A DNA stretch of 64,000 bases from Sphingopyxis sp. H050 (GTDB lineage Bacteria > Pseudomonadota > Alphaproteobacteria > Sphingomonadales > Sphingomonadaceae). The translations under genes and the position numbers were made by a program. Positions 8,087 to 17,554 of this stretch are shown in pieces. Where the stretch lies: positions 107,146 to 171,145 of the forward strand of contig NZ_LNRZ01000010.1 of assembly GCF_001468265.1 (NCBI RefSeq), in the 5' to 3' direction. The notes beneath the pieces were generated by a model. The model ran no database searches, had not been told where the DNA came from, and saw only the letters and a program-made list of their open reading frames with translations. How positions within the stretch are numbered: position 1 is the first letter of the stretch; each line of letters starts with the position of its first letter.

Positions 8087-8736
8087 TCCGCCCCCCTTCT
8101 CGCCCCTTGGTCATCACCGATTGCGACGAGGTGCTGATGCACATGGTCGTCCCCTTCGCGCAGTGGGTCGACGAGGCGCATGGCGTGCTGTTCCGCATGG
8201 AGGATGCGAGCTTTGCCGGGGCGCTGAAGCGCAAGGAATGCGGGACGCCTTTGGAGGCGGCCGAGGTCTGGCCCTTGCTCGACGGCTTCTTTCGCACCGA
8301 GATGGGGCGGCAGACGGAGATTCCGGGCGCGATGGCGGCGATGGCGGCGATCGGCGATGTCGCCGACATCGTCGTCCTGACCAACGTCGGGCCCGATCAT
8401 CAGGCGGCGCGCGCCGAGCAGCTGGCGGCGATCGGCCTCACCGCGCCGGTGATCGGCAGCCGCGGCGGCAAGGGCGAACCGGTGCGCGCGCTGATCGAAG
8501 AGCGCCGGCCGAGCGTCACGGTCTTCATCGACGATCTGCCGGGCCATCATCATTCGGTCGCGATCGAGGCGCCCGAGGTCTGGCGGCTGCATTTCGTCGG
8601 CGAACCCGCAATCGCCGACAAGGTGCGCCCGGCGAAACATGCGCATGCGCGAATCGACGATTGGAACGAGGCCCGCGACTGGATATTGGCGCGGCTCACC
8701 GAAAATATCCCGGCGCCTGCCGCCGAACTCGCATAA
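8083..8736 (+). CDS. HAD-superfamily hydrolase
   Basis: 217 residues. The four HAD motifs are visible: DCDEVL (nucleophile Asp, motif I), VVLTNVG (II), the Lys in SRGGKGEP (III) and FIDDLPGHH (IV). It is likely a small-molecule phosphatase with unknown substrate. ATG 8083 overlaps the stop of the DUF3572 gene. The RidA gene follows after 10 bases, so this is one operon. Confidence 0.85.
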   Translation: MIRPPSRPLVITDCDEVLMHMVVPFAQWVDEAHGVLFRMEDASFAGALKRKECGTPLEAAEVWPLLDGFFRTEMGRQTEIPGAMAAMAAIGDVADIVVLTNVGPDHQAARAEQLAAIGLTAPVIGSRGGKGEPVRALIEERRPSVTVFIDDLPGHHHSVAIEAPEVWRLHFVGEPAIADKVRPAKHAHARIDDWNEARDWILARLTENIPAPAAELA

Positions 8737-8746
8737 AGGAACGATC

Positions 8747-9214
8747 ATGTCCGACATCGCCGCCAAGCTCGCCGAACTCGGTCTCGAACTGCCCAAGCCC
8801 GCCGCGCCGGTCGCCGCCTATGTGCCGGCCGTCGAGCATGGCGGGTTGCTCTATATCAGCGGCCAGCTGCCGTTCCGCGACGGGCAGGTGGTCACCGGCC
8901 GGCTTGGCGACGATACCGATGTCGCGAGCGGCTATGATGCGGCGCGCCGCTGCGCGCTGATGCTCGTGGCGCAGATTGGACAGGCGCTGGACGGCGACTG
9001 GTCGCGCGTCGAGCGTGTTGTCAAGCTTGGCGTCTTCGTCAACAGCGCGCCCAGCTTCACCGACCAGGCCAAGGTCGCCAACGGCGCGTCGGAGCTGTTC
9101 GAATCGCTGTTCGGCGAAGCGGGCCGCCATGCGCGCGCTGCGGTCGGCGTCGCCGTGCTGCCGCTCGGTGCGTCGGTGGAGGCCGACGCGATCGTCGCGG
9201 TGAAGGCCGCCTAG
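8747..9214 (+). CDS. RidA/YjgF family protein
   Basis: 155 residues. Conserved RidA-like features are LLYISGQLPFRDG, the VVKLGVFVNSAPSF block and HARAAVGVAVLPLGASVEADAI. RidA enzymes deaminate reactive enamine/imine intermediates, but this longer subgroup (with the N-terminal KLAELGLELP) has no settled substrate. ATG 8747 has AAGGA upstream. It sits in a four-gene run with the HAD and DUF482 genes. Confidence 0.9.
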   Translation: MSDIAAKLAELGLELPKPAAPVAAYVPAVEHGGLLYISGQLPFRDGQVVTGRLGDDTDVASGYDAARRCALMLVAQIGQALDGDWSRVERVVKLGVFVNSAPSFTDQAKVANGASELFESLFGEAGRHARAAVGVAVLPLGASVEADAIVAVKAA

Positions 9215-9221
9215 GACCATC

Positions 9222-10370
9222 GTGGCCGAAGCCGACCCGCCCCAACGCACCCTATCGCTCGGCACCGGCGTTGCCGCGATCGAGGCGGCGGCGTGGGATG
9301 CGCTTGCGGGAGACGGCAACCCTTTCGTCAGCCATGATTTTCTGGCGCTGCTAGAGGAATCGGGGAGCGTTGGGCCGGGCACGGGCTGGCAGCCCGCGCC
9401 GATATTGGTCGAGGATGCGTCGGGCGCGCTGATTGCTGCCGCGCCGGCCTATCTCAAGTCGCACAGCCAGGGCGAATATGTCTTCGACCATGCGTGGGCC
9501 GACGCCTGGGCGCGCGCAGGCGGCGATTATTATCCGAAGCTGCAGATCGCGGCGCCCTTCACCCCGGTGCCGGGTCCGCGGTTGCTCGCGCAGGATGACG
9601 AGGCGGCGCTGCTGCTGATCCGCGGCGCCGAGGCGGTGGTGCGGCAGAATGGGCTGTCGTCGGCGCATGCCACGTTCGTGGCGCCCGAACAGATGCCGGT
9701 GTTCGAGCAGGCCGGCTGGCTCGTTCGCCGCGACATCCAGTTTCATTTCGCGAATGCCGGTTACGCCGGCTTCGACGATTTCCTCGCTACGCTGACCTCG
9801 GCGAAGCGCAAGCAGCTGCGCAAGGAGCGGGCGCGCGCGGTCGAAGGATTGCGGATCGAGGAACTGACCGGCGACGCGCTCAAGGCCGAGCATTGGGACG
9901 CGATGTGGGCCTTTTATCAGGACACCGGCGCGCGCAAATGGGGGCATCCGTACCTGACGCGGGCAGCCTTCGACCTGATGGGCGCGCGCATGGCCGACCG
10001 GATCATCCTGCTGATCGCCTATGACGGCGCGGCGCCGGTCGCGGGCGCGATGCATCTGATCGGCGCCGACACGCTTTACGGCCGCTATTGGGGCTGCCTT
10101 CGCGAGGTCCCTTATCTGCATTTCGAGCTATGCTATTACCGCGCGATCGACATCGCGATCGCGCGCGGCCTCCGCCGCGTCGAGGCCGGGGCGCAGGGCG
10201 GGCACAAGCTGGCCCGCGGTTACGGCCCCGTCGCGACCTGGTCGGCGCATTTCATCGCCGATCCGGGCTTTCGCCGGGCGGTCGCGGATTACCTTGAGCA
10301 GGAACGCCGCGCCGAGGAAGTCGAGATGGAATGGCTCGAAGGGCATATGCCCTTCAGGCGGAAGGATTAG
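9222..10370 (+). CDS. DUF482/GNAT-fold peptidogalycan-type acyltransferase
   Basis: 382 residues. The C-terminal half resembles FemAB/GNAT enzymes (SAKRKQLRKERARA, WAFYQDTGARKWGHPYLTRAAF, GRYWGCLREVPYLHFELCYY, RVEAGAQGGHKLARGY), the pattern of the DUF482 family once labelled peptidogalycan biosynthesis. It begins at GTG 9222 (VAEADPPQRTL), seven bases after the RidA stop. The acyl donor and acceptor are unknown; cell-envelope amino acid transfer is only a family-based guess. Confidence 0.88.
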   Translation: MAEADPPQRTLSLGTGVAAIEAAAWDALAGDGNPFVSHDFLALLEESGSVGPGTGWQPAPILVEDASGALIAAAPAYLKSHSQGEYVFDHAWADAWARAGGDYYPKLQIAAPFTPVPGPRLLAQDDEAALLLIRGAEAVVRQNGLSSAHATFVAPEQMPVFEQAGWLVRRDIQFHFANAGYAGFDDFLATLTSAKRKQLRKERARAVEGLRIEELTGDALKAEHWDAMWAFYQDTGARKWGHPYLTRAAFDLMGARMADRIILLIAYDGAAPVAGAMHLIGADTLYGRYWGCLREVPYLHFELCYYRAIDIAIARGLRRVEAGAQGGHKLARGYGPVATWSAHFIADPGFRRAVADYLEQERRAEEVEMEWLEGHMPFRRKD

Positions 10371-10681
10371 GCGGCAAAGCGGCGGGTGGCCGGACGGCGC
10401 GCCGTCTCGTCGAGCCAGGCGCGCGCCTGACGCTGCGCTTCGGCGATTTCGTCGCGGGTCATTTCGTCGGACAGGTCGGCGCGGCATTGCTGGCCTTCCT
10501 TGTTGCCGCCGAGCGCCGCGAGATTGAACCATTTATGCGCCTGGATCAGATCGACATCGACGCCGCCGGTTCCGGTTGAAAAGGCGATGCCCAGATCGAA
10601 ATAGGCATTCGCGTCGCCGCGCGCCGCCTCGAGCAGACGGCTTTCGATCAGGTACTGGGCAGACTTCAGACTGTTAGCCAT
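10367..10681 (-). CDS. Sel1-repeat protein
   Basis: 104 residues with one to two Sel1/TPR-like repeats (YFDLGIAFSTG, LIQAHKWFNLAALGGNKEG). Such repeats mediate protein-protein contacts. I start it at ATG 10681 (MANSLKSAQYL); the frame extends seven codons further to 10702. The gene is convergent with the DUF482 gene, overlapping it by four bases. Its upstream gap contains a CtrA-like motif at 10743-10757. Confidence 0.82.
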   Translation of the reverse strand: MANSLKSAQYLIESRLLEAARGDANAYFDLGIAFSTGTGGVDVDLIQAHKWFNLAALGGNKEGQQCRADLSDEMTRDEIAEAQRQARAWLDETARRPATRRFAA

Positions 10682-10742
10682 GATAACCCCCTTTGGCTCC
10701 ACCCCACATGGAAACCTCGGGGTCCAAATTTGCGGCTTATGG

Positions 10743-10757
10743 TCAACAAAGCGTTAA
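10743..10757 (-). promoter_or_regulatory. CtrA-like motif upstream of the Sel1 gene
   Basis: On the minus strand this reads TTAA-n7-TTGA, one base from the CtrA consensus TTAA-n7-TTAA, 62 bp upstream of the Sel1 gene start. The other half site near panC is weaker. Chance occurrence is possible. Confidence 0.3.
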
Positions 10758-10822
10758 CGGCGCGGCGAGTTTTTTGTGGATATAGGGGAAAGGCCGCAGA
10801 AATGCGTCGATTTCGCCGTTAA

Positions 10823-11662
10823 TCAAGCGACCGCAAGATTGTCGATCAGGCGCGTTTTGCCCATTCTCGCCGCCGCCAGAAGCCGCGCCGGCTTCCTGAA
10901 AAGGCTCAATCTTTCCAGGCTCTCGGCGTCGGCGAGCGCGACATAATCGACGCTGTCGAACCCGCCCGCGACGATGTCGGCCTCGGCCTTGGCGAGCGTT
11001 TCGGCGATGTCGGCGCCGCCGGCGATCGCCTTGGCAGCGGCCTTCAGCGCGTTGGGAAAGGCGACTGCGGCGGCGCGCTGATCCTTCGAGAGATAGGCGT
11101 TGCGCGACGACAATGCGAGGCCGTCGCTGTCGCGGGCGATCGGTGCGCCGAGGATGTCGAGCGCGAAGTCGAGGTCGCGCGCCATGCGGCGGATGATCGC
11201 GAGCTGCTGCCAGTCCTTTTCGCCGAAGATCGCCACGTCAGGCCGGACCTGATTGAACAGCTTCGACACCACCGTCGCGACGCCGTCGAAATGGCCGGGG
11301 CGCGCCGCGCCGCAATAATCGGCGCCGAGCTCGGCGACCTCGACATGCGTGCTGTGCCCGCCCGGATACATCGTCGCCACGTCGGGCGCCCAGAGCAGGC
11401 TGACACCTTCCTCGACCAGCAGCGCGGCGTCGCGGTCCTCGTCGCGCGGATAGGCGGCGAAATCCTCGTTCGGGCCGAACTGCGTGGGATTGACGAAGAT
11501 CGAGACGATCACATGATCGGCAACACGCTTCCCCATGCGAACGAGCGACAGATGGCCCGCGTGCAGGGCGCCCATCGTCGGGACCAGCGCGACGCTTTTG
11601 CCGCCTTGCTGAAGCGCCGAAACAGCACGGCGCAGCATCGCGATGTCACGGATGATTTGCAC
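10823..11662 (-). CDS. panC: Pantoate--beta-alanine ligase
   Basis: Last step of pantothenate synthesis: pantoate plus beta-alanine plus ATP. It has 279 residues. The nucleotide-binding motif is PTMGALHAGHLSLV. Other blocks are IFVNPTQFGPNEDFAAYPR, FGEKDWQQLAIIRRM and the Ser-rich GLALSSRNAYLS. I chose GTG 11662 (VQIIRDIAML); the frame extends to 11725 through a non-conserved stretch. Divergent from mipZ, an arrangement common in alphaproteobacteria. Confidence 0.96.
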   Translation of the reverse strand: MQIIRDIAMLRRAVSALQQGGKSVALVPTMGALHAGHLSLVRMGKRVADHVIVSIFVNPTQFGPNEDFAAYPRDEDRDAALLVEEGVSLLWAPDVATMYPGGHSTHVEVAELGADYCGAARPGHFDGVATVVSKLFNQVRPDVAIFGEKDWQQLAIIRRMARDLDFALDILGAPIARDSDGLALSSRNAYLSKDQRAAAVAFPNALKAAAKAIAGGADIAETLAKAEADIVAGGFDSVDYVALADAESLERLSLFRKPARLLAAARMGKTRLIDNLAVA

Positions 11663-11745
11663 GCTCGCCCGCCCTCCGATATTGGCGGCGCAACTGCCAC
11701 CCAAGCGGCTCCCATGCGCCGCCAACCGGAAAATCGCAACGCCCC

Positions 11746-12564
11746 ATGTCTCAGACGTCGACGCCCGCCCCGCACCGCATCATCTTTGCCAATGAAAAGG
11801 GCGGGACCGGCAAGTCGACTTGCGCGGTGCATTTCGCGGTCGCGCTCGCAACCCAGGGCTGGCGCGTCGCGGGACTCGATCTCGACCCGCGCCAGCGCAC
11901 CTTCCATCGCTACCTCGAAAATCGCGAGAATACGGCGAAGCGTCGCGAGATCGACCTGCCGACGCCGGTGTTCGAAGTGTTCGAGGGCTCGACGATCGAG
12001 GAACTCGACGCGCAGGTGGCACGGCTTTCCGAAGGCGCCGACTATTTCATCGCCGACACCCCCGGCCGCGACGATGTCTTCGCGCGTCATCTCGCGACGA
12101 GCGCCGACACGCTCGTCACTCCGATCAACGACAGCTTCATCGACTTCGACCTGATCGGGCAGGTCGATCCGGAAACATTTCAGGTCGTGCGCCCCAGCTT
12201 CTATTCGGAGCTGATCTGGGACACGCGCAAGGCGCGGGCGAAGACCGACGGGCGGACGATCGACTGGATCATCCTGCGCAACCGCCTCCAGCATGTCGAT
12301 GCGCACAATATGCGCCGTGTCGGCGAGGCGCTCGGGCAGCTGTCGCGCCGCGTGGGCTTTCGCGTCATCCCGGGGCTGGGCGAGCGCGTCATCTATCGCG
12401 AGCTGTTTCCGGCGGGCCTCACCCTGCTCGACAAGGCGCATCTCGGCGGCATGGGGATCGGCCATGTCGTCGCGCGGCAGGAACTGCGCGAGGCGATGGG
12501 CGGATTGAACCTTCCGGCGCGCGAGCGGTTGCATCCGGACGGCGACCTGTTCGCCGCGGCTTGA
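11746..12564 (+). CDS. mipZ: Division-plane positioning ATPase MipZ
   Basis: ParA-like P-loop ATPase of 272 residues that forms polar gradients with ParB and inhibits FtsZ, placing the septum at midcell. It has the deviant Walker A KGGTGKST (residues ~18-25), [18 protein letters not shown] typical of MipZ, and the Walker B-like [16 protein letters not shown] 11746. This gene supports the alphaproteobacterial assignment, as MipZ replaces MinCD there. Beside panC (divergent) and a phosphohexomutase. Confidence 0.95.
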   Translation: MSQTSTPAPHRIIFANEKGGTGKSTCAVHFAVALATQGWRVAGLDLDPRQRTFHRYLENRENTAKRREIDLPTPVFEVFEGSTIEELDAQVARLSEGADYFIADTPGRDDVFARHLATSADTLVTPINDSFIDFDLIGQVDPETFQVVRPSFYSELIWDTRKARAKTDGRTIDWIILRNRLQHVDAHNMRRVGEALGQLSRRVGFRVIPGLGERVIYRELFPAGLTLLDKAHLGGMGIGHVVARQELREAMGGLNLPARERLHPDGDLFAAA

Positions 12565-12589
12565 CCTTCTCTTCCCAAAGGGACCGACG

Positions 12590-13972
12590 ATGACCCACCT
12601 TTTCCACCCCACTATGCTGCGCGAATATGACATCCGCGGGGTTGTCGGCGATACGCTGTCCGACAAGGATGCCTATGCGATCGGGCGCAGCTTCGCGACG
12701 CTGATCCGCCGCGATGGCGGACGGCGGGTTGCGGTGGGCTATGACGGCCGCCTGTCGTCGCCGATGCTCGCCGACGCGCTGGTCGCGGGCATCAACGCGG
12801 CGGGCGTCGATGCGCTGAATGTCGGGTTGGGGCCGACGCCCATGCTCTATTATGCGGCCTCAACCGAGGATGTGGACGGCGGCATACAGATAACCGGCAG
12901 CCACAATCCCCCCGACTATAACGGCTTCAAGATGGTGTTTCAGGGACGTCCGTTCTTCGGCGCCGACATCCAGCGGATCGGCCAGATCGCCGCGGCCGGC
13001 GACTGGGAGGCTGGCGAAGGCGCGGCGGAGAGCATCGACATCGTCGACGCCTATGTCGACCGGCTGGTCGAGGGGTTCGCCGGCGGCGCTTTCCGGGTCG
13101 GCTGGGATGCCGGCAATGGCGCCGCGGGCACCGTCATCGAGAAATTGACCGCGCGCCTTCCCGGCGAGCATCACCTTTTGTTTACCGACATCGACGGCCA
13201 TTTTCCGAACCACCATCCCGATCCCACCGAAGAGAAGAATCTGGCCGACCTGAAGAAGCTCGTCGCCGAGAAGAGCCTCGATTTCGGCGTCGCTTTCGAT
13301 GGAGACGGCGACCGCATCGGCGCGATCGACGGCGAAGGCCGCGTGATCTGGGGCGATCAATTGCTGCAAATCTATGCCGCGGCGGTGCTCAAGGACCGGC
13401 CCGGCGCGACCGTCATCGCCGACGTGAAGGCCAGCCAGGCGCTGTTCGACCGCGTCGCCGAGCTGGGCGGCAAGCCGCTGATGTGGAAGACCGGCCACAG
13501 CCTGATCAAGGCGAAGATGAAGGAAACCGGCAGCCCGCTGGCGGGCGAGATGAGCGGGCATATCTTCTTCGCCGACACCTATTATGGCTATGACGATGCG
13601 CCCTATGCCGCAGTGCGGCTAATCGAGGCGGCGACGAAGCTCGGCAAGAGCGTCACCGAGCTGCGCGGCGAGATGCCGGCGATGGTCAACACCCCCGAGC
13701 TGCGCTTCCAGGTCGACGAGGTGCGCAAATTCGCCATTGTGGACGAGGTTCTGGCGCGGCTCGCCGCGTCGGGCGCAACGGTCGACCGGACCGACGGCGC
13801 GCGCGTGCTGACCGACGACGGCTGGTGGCTGCTCCGCGCGTCGAATACGCAGGACGTGCTCGTCGCCCGCGCCGAGGCGAAGGACGAGGCGGCGCTCGAC
13901 CGGCTGATGGCGGCGATCGACGACCAGCTGGCGCAATCGGGCGTCGAGCGTGGCGAGACCGTAGGGCATTGA
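12590..13972 (+). CDS. Phosphomannomutase/phosphoglucomutase
   Basis: Interconverts hexose 1- and 6-phosphates for nucleotide sugars used in LPS and exopolysaccharide. It has 460 residues. The phosphoserine loop is [12 protein letters not shown], the metal-binding loop is [10 protein letters not shown], the sugar loop is [10 protein letters not shown], and the C-terminal phosphate loop lies around RASNTQD. ATG 12590 has AAAGGGA upstream. The closest named relatives are AlgC/ManB; I do not assign one because substrate preference cannot be read from the sequence. Confidence 0.93.
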   Translation: MTHLFHPTMLREYDIRGVVGDTLSDKDAYAIGRSFATLIRRDGGRRVAVGYDGRLSSPMLADALVAGINAAGVDALNVGLGPTPMLYYAASTEDVDGGIQITGSHNPPDYNGFKMVFQGRPFFGADIQRIGQIAAAGDWEAGEGAAESIDIVDAYVDRLVEGFAGGAFRVGWDAGNGAAGTVIEKLTARLPGEHHLLFTDIDGHFPNHHPDPTEEKNLADLKKLVAEKSLDFGVAFDGDGDRIGAIDGEGRVIWGDQLLQIYAAAVLKDRPGATVIADVKASQALFDRVAELGGKPLMWKTGHSLIKAKMKETGSPLAGEMSGHIFFADTYYGYDDAPYAAVRLIEAATKLGKSVTELRGEMPAMVNTPELRFQVDEVRKFAIVDEVLARLAASGATVDRTDGARVLTDDGWWLLRASNTQDVLVARAEAKDEAALDRLMAAIDDQLAQSGVERGETVGH

Positions 13973-13978
13973 GCCGAC

Positions 13979-14115
13979 GATCCTCCCTGTGGCGAAGCCA
14001 TGGGGAGGTGGCGGCCCGCGGGGCCGACGGAGGGGCGAATGCGCAAACGTCGCGGCCCCTCCGCCACCGCTTCGCGGCCGCCCCCCTCCCCATGGCCTGC
14101 GGTCCCAGGGCGGAT
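13979..14115. repeat. Inverted-repeat element, family A (copy 2)
   Basis: Same family as 6848-6985: begins GATCCTCCCTGT, contains TGGGGAGGTGGC and GGAGGGGCG facing GCCCCTCCGCC and CCCTCCCCA, and ends with a degenerate CCAGGGCGGAT. Lies between the phosphohexomutase and lptB. Confidence 0.65.
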
Positions 14116-14221
14116 GCTTCTCGTTGCCGCCCGAATACCCTGCAAAAATCTTGCCAGATTGACCTTGGCCGCGTCGCTGGGGTAACGGCGCATGGGGGCT
14201 AGAAACGGAACCGACCGACCT

Positions 14222-15034
14222 ATGACCGACGAATCCACCGTGGGGACGCTGACCGACGACGATCATGGCGTCGCCGAGCACAGGGCGCATGCCCATGAGG
14301 ATGCGGCGACGGGCAACGGCCTGGCGGTCATTTCGATCGCCAAAAGCTATGACAAGCGGGTCGTGCTGTCGGACGTGTCGCTCTCGGTCGGCAAGGGCGA
14401 GGTCGTCGGTCTGCTCGGCCCGAACGGCGCGGGCAAGACGACCTGCTTCTATTCGATCATGGGGCTGGTGAAGCCGGATGCCGGGCGCATCATGCTGGAC
14501 GGGTCGGACATCACCGCGCTGCCGATGTACCGCCGCGCAATCCTCGGTCTCGGCTATCTGCCTCAGGAAACCTCAATTTTTCGCGGCATGACCGTCGCGC
14601 AGAATATCGAGGCGGTGCTCGAACTCGCCGAGCCCGACAAGGTGTCGCGCGAACGACGGCTGGAGGAGCTGCTCGACGAATTCGGCCTCACCCGGCTGCG
14701 CGATTCGGCGGCGATGGCGCTGTCGGGCGGCGAGCGCCGCCGCGCGGAGATCGCGCGCGCACTCGCCGCAAACCCCTCGATCATGCTGCTCGACGAACCT
14801 TTCGCGGGCATCGACCCCTTGTCGATCAGCGACATTCGCGACCTCGTCGCCGACCTCAAGACCCGCGGCATCGGCGTGCTGATCACCGACCATAATGTGC
14901 GCGAGACGCTGGACCTCGTCGACCGCGCCGCGATCATCTACGACGGCAAGGTGCTGCTTGCCGGTTCGCCGGCCGAACTCGTCGCCGACCCCGAGGTGCG
15001 CCGCCTCTACCTCGGCGAGGGCTTCTCTTTGTGA
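14222..15034 (+). CDS. lptB: LPS export ABC transporter ATP-binding protein
   Basis: ATPase that powers LPS extraction by LptB2FG. It has 270 residues. Walker A is GPNGAGKTT, the Q-loop is GYLPQE, the signature is LSGGERRR, Walker B is SIMLLDEPFAG, and the H-loop is ITDHNVRETL. It carries a ~30-residue acidic/His-rich N-terminal extension. ATG 14222 is used; ATG 14192 is an alternative. In many alphaproteobacteria lptC and lptA precede lptB; here a repeat and a sugar-phosphate mutase do instead. rpoN follows by 14 bases. Confidence 0.94.
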   Translation: MTDESTVGTLTDDDHGVAEHRAHAHEDAATGNGLAVISIAKSYDKRVVLSDVSLSVGKGEVVGLLGPNGAGKTTCFYSIMGLVKPDAGRIMLDGSDITALPMYRRAILGLGYLPQETSIFRGMTVAQNIEAVLELAEPDKVSRERRLEELLDEFGLTRLRDSAAMALSGGERRRAEIARALAANPSIMLLDEPFAGIDPLSISDIRDLVADLKTRGIGVLITDHNVRETLDLVDRAAIIYDGKVLLAGSPAELVADPEVRRLYLGEGFSL

Positions 15035-15048
15035 GCAGCTAGTCCCTG

Positions 15049-16512
15049 ATGGCGTTGGGTCCGCGCCTCGATTTACGCCAGTCGCAATCGCTGGTGATGA
15101 CGCCGCAATTGCAGCAGGCGATCAAGCTGCTTGCGCTGTCGAACCTCGAACTCGAAGCCTATCTGGCCGAGGCGCTCGAGGGCAATCCGCTGCTCGACGC
15201 CTCGCCCGCCGACCGCGACGACGATAGCGGCCCCGACGAAGGCGGCGGCGAGGCGCCGGTCGCCGCGGTGTCAGGCGAGACCGACACCGATCAGGCGCTT
15301 TCGTCCGACGCCGGGACCGCCGACGACCTCGACGTCGATTTCGGCGAGGAGCGTTTCCACCACGACAGCGCCAGCGATTCGGTCGGCCTGTCGGGCGCCG
15401 GCGAGGATATCGACTTCGACAGCTTCGCCGAGCATGACGGCACGCTCCACGACCATCTGATGGCGCAGGTCGGCGAGCGCTTCGACGGGATCGAGGCGAT
15501 CGTCGCGGGCCAGCTTGTCGCGCTGATCGACGAGGCGGGCTATCTCCGCGCCGATCTTTCCGAGCTGGCGGCGCAGCTTGGCGTCCCGCTCGCCCTGATC
15601 GAGGAAGTCCTCACGGGCATTCAGCTGTTCGATCCCTCGGGGGTCGGCGCGCGTGACCTCGCCGAATGCATCGCGATCCAGGCGCGCGAGGCCGACCGCT
15701 ACGATCCCGCCATGGCCACCATGATCGCGCACCTCGATCTGGTCGCGAAGGGCGCCTTCCCGCAGCTGAAGCGCATCTGCGGGGTCGATGACGAAGATCT
15801 CGCCGACATGATTCGCGAACTGCGCGGCTATGATCCCAAGCCCGGGCTGAAATATGGCGGCGAGGGCGTGCAGGCGGTCGTTCCCGACCTGTATGTCCGC
15901 CAGACCGCGAAGGGCTGGGCGGTCGAGGTCAACAGCGGCACGCTACCGAGGCTGCTCGTCAACCGCCGCTATTATGCCGAGCTGGCGACGGGCGCAGCGG
16001 CGAAGAGCAAGGCGTGGCTGTCCGAACAGCTTGCGGGGGCGAACTGGCTCGTCCGCGCGCTCGACCAGCGCCAGCGCACGATCGTCAAGGTCGCGAGCGC
16101 GATCGTCAAGCAGCAGGAAGGGTTTTTCCTCCACGGCGTCGCGCACATGCGCCCGCTGACGCTGCGGCAGGTCGCCGAAGAGATCGGCATGCACGAATCG
16201 ACCGTCAGCCGCGTCACCAGCAACAAATATCTGAGCTGCGCGCGCGGATTGTTCGAGCTCAAATATTTCTTCTCGTCGGGCATTTCGGCGACCGAGGGCG
16301 ACGGCGCGGTGTCGGCCGAGGCGGTGAAGAGCCGGATCAAGGCGATGATTGAGGCTGAAGACGCCAAGGCGATTCTCTCCGACGAGACGATCGCGCAGAA
16401 ACTGTCGGCCGAGGGCCACGACATCGCGCGGCGCACCGTGGTCAAATATCGCGAGGCGATGGGCTATGGCTCTTCGGTGCAGCGGCGGCGGCAGAAAGCG
16501 CTGGCGGGTTAA
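15049..16512 (+). CDS. rpoN: RNA polymerase sigma-54 factor
   Basis: Alternative sigma factor that needs bEBP activators. It has 487 residues. The Gln-rich N-terminal activator region is LDLRQSQSLVMTPQLQQAIK. An acidic linker spans about residues 60-130. The core-binding region and helix-turn-helix (LRQVAEEIGMHESTVSRV) follow, and the RpoN box is ARRTVVKYRE near the C-terminus. ATG 15049, 14 bases after lptB, so an operon with it. The usual downstream hpf and ptsN genes are absent. Confidence 0.97.
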   Translation: MALGPRLDLRQSQSLVMTPQLQQAIKLLALSNLELEAYLAEALEGNPLLDASPADRDDDSGPDEGGGEAPVAAVSGETDTDQALSSDAGTADDLDVDFGEERFHHDSASDSVGLSGAGEDIDFDSFAEHDGTLHDHLMAQVGERFDGIEAIVAGQLVALIDEAGYLRADLSELAAQLGVPLALIEEVLTGIQLFDPSGVGARDLAECIAIQAREADRYDPAMATMIAHLDLVAKGAFPQLKRICGVDDEDLADMIRELRGYDPKPGLKYGGEGVQAVVPDLYVRQTAKGWAVEVNSGTLPRLLVNRRYYAELATGAAAKSKAWLSEQLAGANWLVRALDQRQRTIVKVASAIVKQQEGFFLHGVAHMRPLTLRQVAEEIGMHESTVSRVTSNKYLSCARGLFELKYFFSSGISATEGDGAVSAEAVKSRIKAMIEAEDAKAILSDETIAQKLSAEGHDIARRTVVKYREAMGYGSSVQRRRQKALAG

Positions 16513-16525
16513 GGACCTCGTCACC

Positions 16526-16585
16526 CCGGACTTGATCCGGGGGTCCATGACGTCGCCGCAGCTATGGATGCCGGATCAAGTCCGG
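16526..16585. repeat. Inverted-repeat element, family B
   Basis: Arms CCGGACTTGATCCGG (16526-16540) and CCGGATCAAGTCCGG (16571-16585) are exact complements. They lie within a longer imperfect dyad ending in GTCATGCC-type sequence, a REP-like element. It sits between rpoN and rpmJ and may end rpoN transcription, although it has no U-tract. Confidence 0.75.
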
Positions 16586-16683
16586 CATGACGAAATTAGG
16601 GGAGTGAACCGGTTGACTTTTTGCCCGCATCCCCATAGTTGCGCCGCTTCGCGTCAATACGCCAAGATTTACGGACAGAGATC

Positions 16684-16809
16684 ATGAAGATTCGCAACAG
16701 CCTGAAGTCGCTGAAGGACCGCCACCGGGATAACCGCGTTATCCGCCGCCGTGGCCGCACCTATGTGATCAACAAGACCAACCGCCGCTTCAAGGCGCGC
16801 CAGGGCTGA
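16684..16809 (+). CDS. rpmJ: 50S ribosomal protein L36 (type B, zinc-free)
   Basis: 41 residues starting [14 protein letters not shown] and ending NRRFKARQG. It has no cysteine, so it is the zinc-independent YkgO-like form. Missed by the ORF length cut-off. A possible promoter is TTGACT at 16613-16618 with CATAGT at 16634-16639 (short 15-bp spacer). A GC stem at 16819-16837 (CGGGGCG/CGCCCCG, loop TTTTC) follows but lacks a U-tract. Confidence 0.96.
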   Translation: MKIRNSLKSLKDRHRDNRVIRRRGRTYVINKTNRRFKARQG

Positions 16810-16906
16810 TGGCCCTGCCGGGGCGTTTTCCGCCCCGCGCGCATTGCGAAGTTAGCGTAACGCCGTCGGATGCTTCCGGCGGCGCTTTCGCGTGTCTGGA
16901 GGCCCC

Positions 16907-17518
16907 ATGATTCGCCAGAGCGTGATCTTCGACGTCGGCCGCGTCCTCTTTGACTGGGACCTGCGCTATCTGTTCGCCAAGCTGATCGACGACAGGGACG
17001 AGCTCGAATGGTTCGTGACGCATGTCGTGACGCCGCAGTGGCACTTCCAGCACGACGCCGGCCGCCCGCTCGCCGAGATGCTGCCCGAGCTGAAAGCCGA
17101 ATTTCCGGGGCACGACGCGCTGATCGACGCCTATGCGGCGCGCTTCAACGAGACGATTCCCGGGCCGATGCCGGGCAGCCTCGAACTGGTCGAACGGCTG
17201 GACGCTGCCGGCGTGCCGCTGTTCGCGATCACCAATTTCGGGCATGAATTCTGGGAAGGCTTCCGCCCGACCCAGCCGGTCTTCGACCGCTTCCGCGACA
17301 TCGTCGTGTCGGGCACCGAGAAATTGATGAAGCCCGATCCCGCCATCTACCGCCTTGCGATCGAGCGATTCGGGATCGATCCAGCGGGCGCGCTGTTCAT
17401 CGACGACGTCGCGCACAATGTTGCGGGCGCCGAATCGGTCGGGATCGCGGGGCACCAGTTTGTCGATGCGGCGGCGCTGGAGCGGGAACTGGTCGGGCGA
17501 GGGTTGCTGGCGGAATAG
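16907..17518 (+). CDS. HAD-superfamily phosphatase (YihX-like)
   Basis: 203 residues. HAD motif I is VIFDVGRVLFDWD, where the second Asp of DxD is replaced by Gly, as in YihX-type enzymes. Motif II is AITNFGHEFW, and motifs III/IV are MKPDPAIYRLA and LFIDDVAHN. The cap includes DRDELEWFVTHVVTPQWH. E. coli YihX acts on alpha-glucose 1-phosphate; the substrate here is unknown. ATG 16907 follows TGGAGG closely, so I reject the GTG at 16892. Confidence 0.88.
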   Translation: MIRQSVIFDVGRVLFDWDLRYLFAKLIDDRDELEWFVTHVVTPQWHFQHDAGRPLAEMLPELKAEFPGHDALIDAYAARFNETIPGPMPGSLELVERLDAAGVPLFAITNFGHEFWEGFRPTQPVFDRFRDIVVSGTEKLMKPDPAIYRLAIERFGIDPAGALFIDDVAHNVAGAESVGIAGHQFVDAAALERELVGRGLLAE

Positions 17519-17554
17519 TCGGGGAACTCCCGCGAGCGCCGGTCTTTTTTTGGT

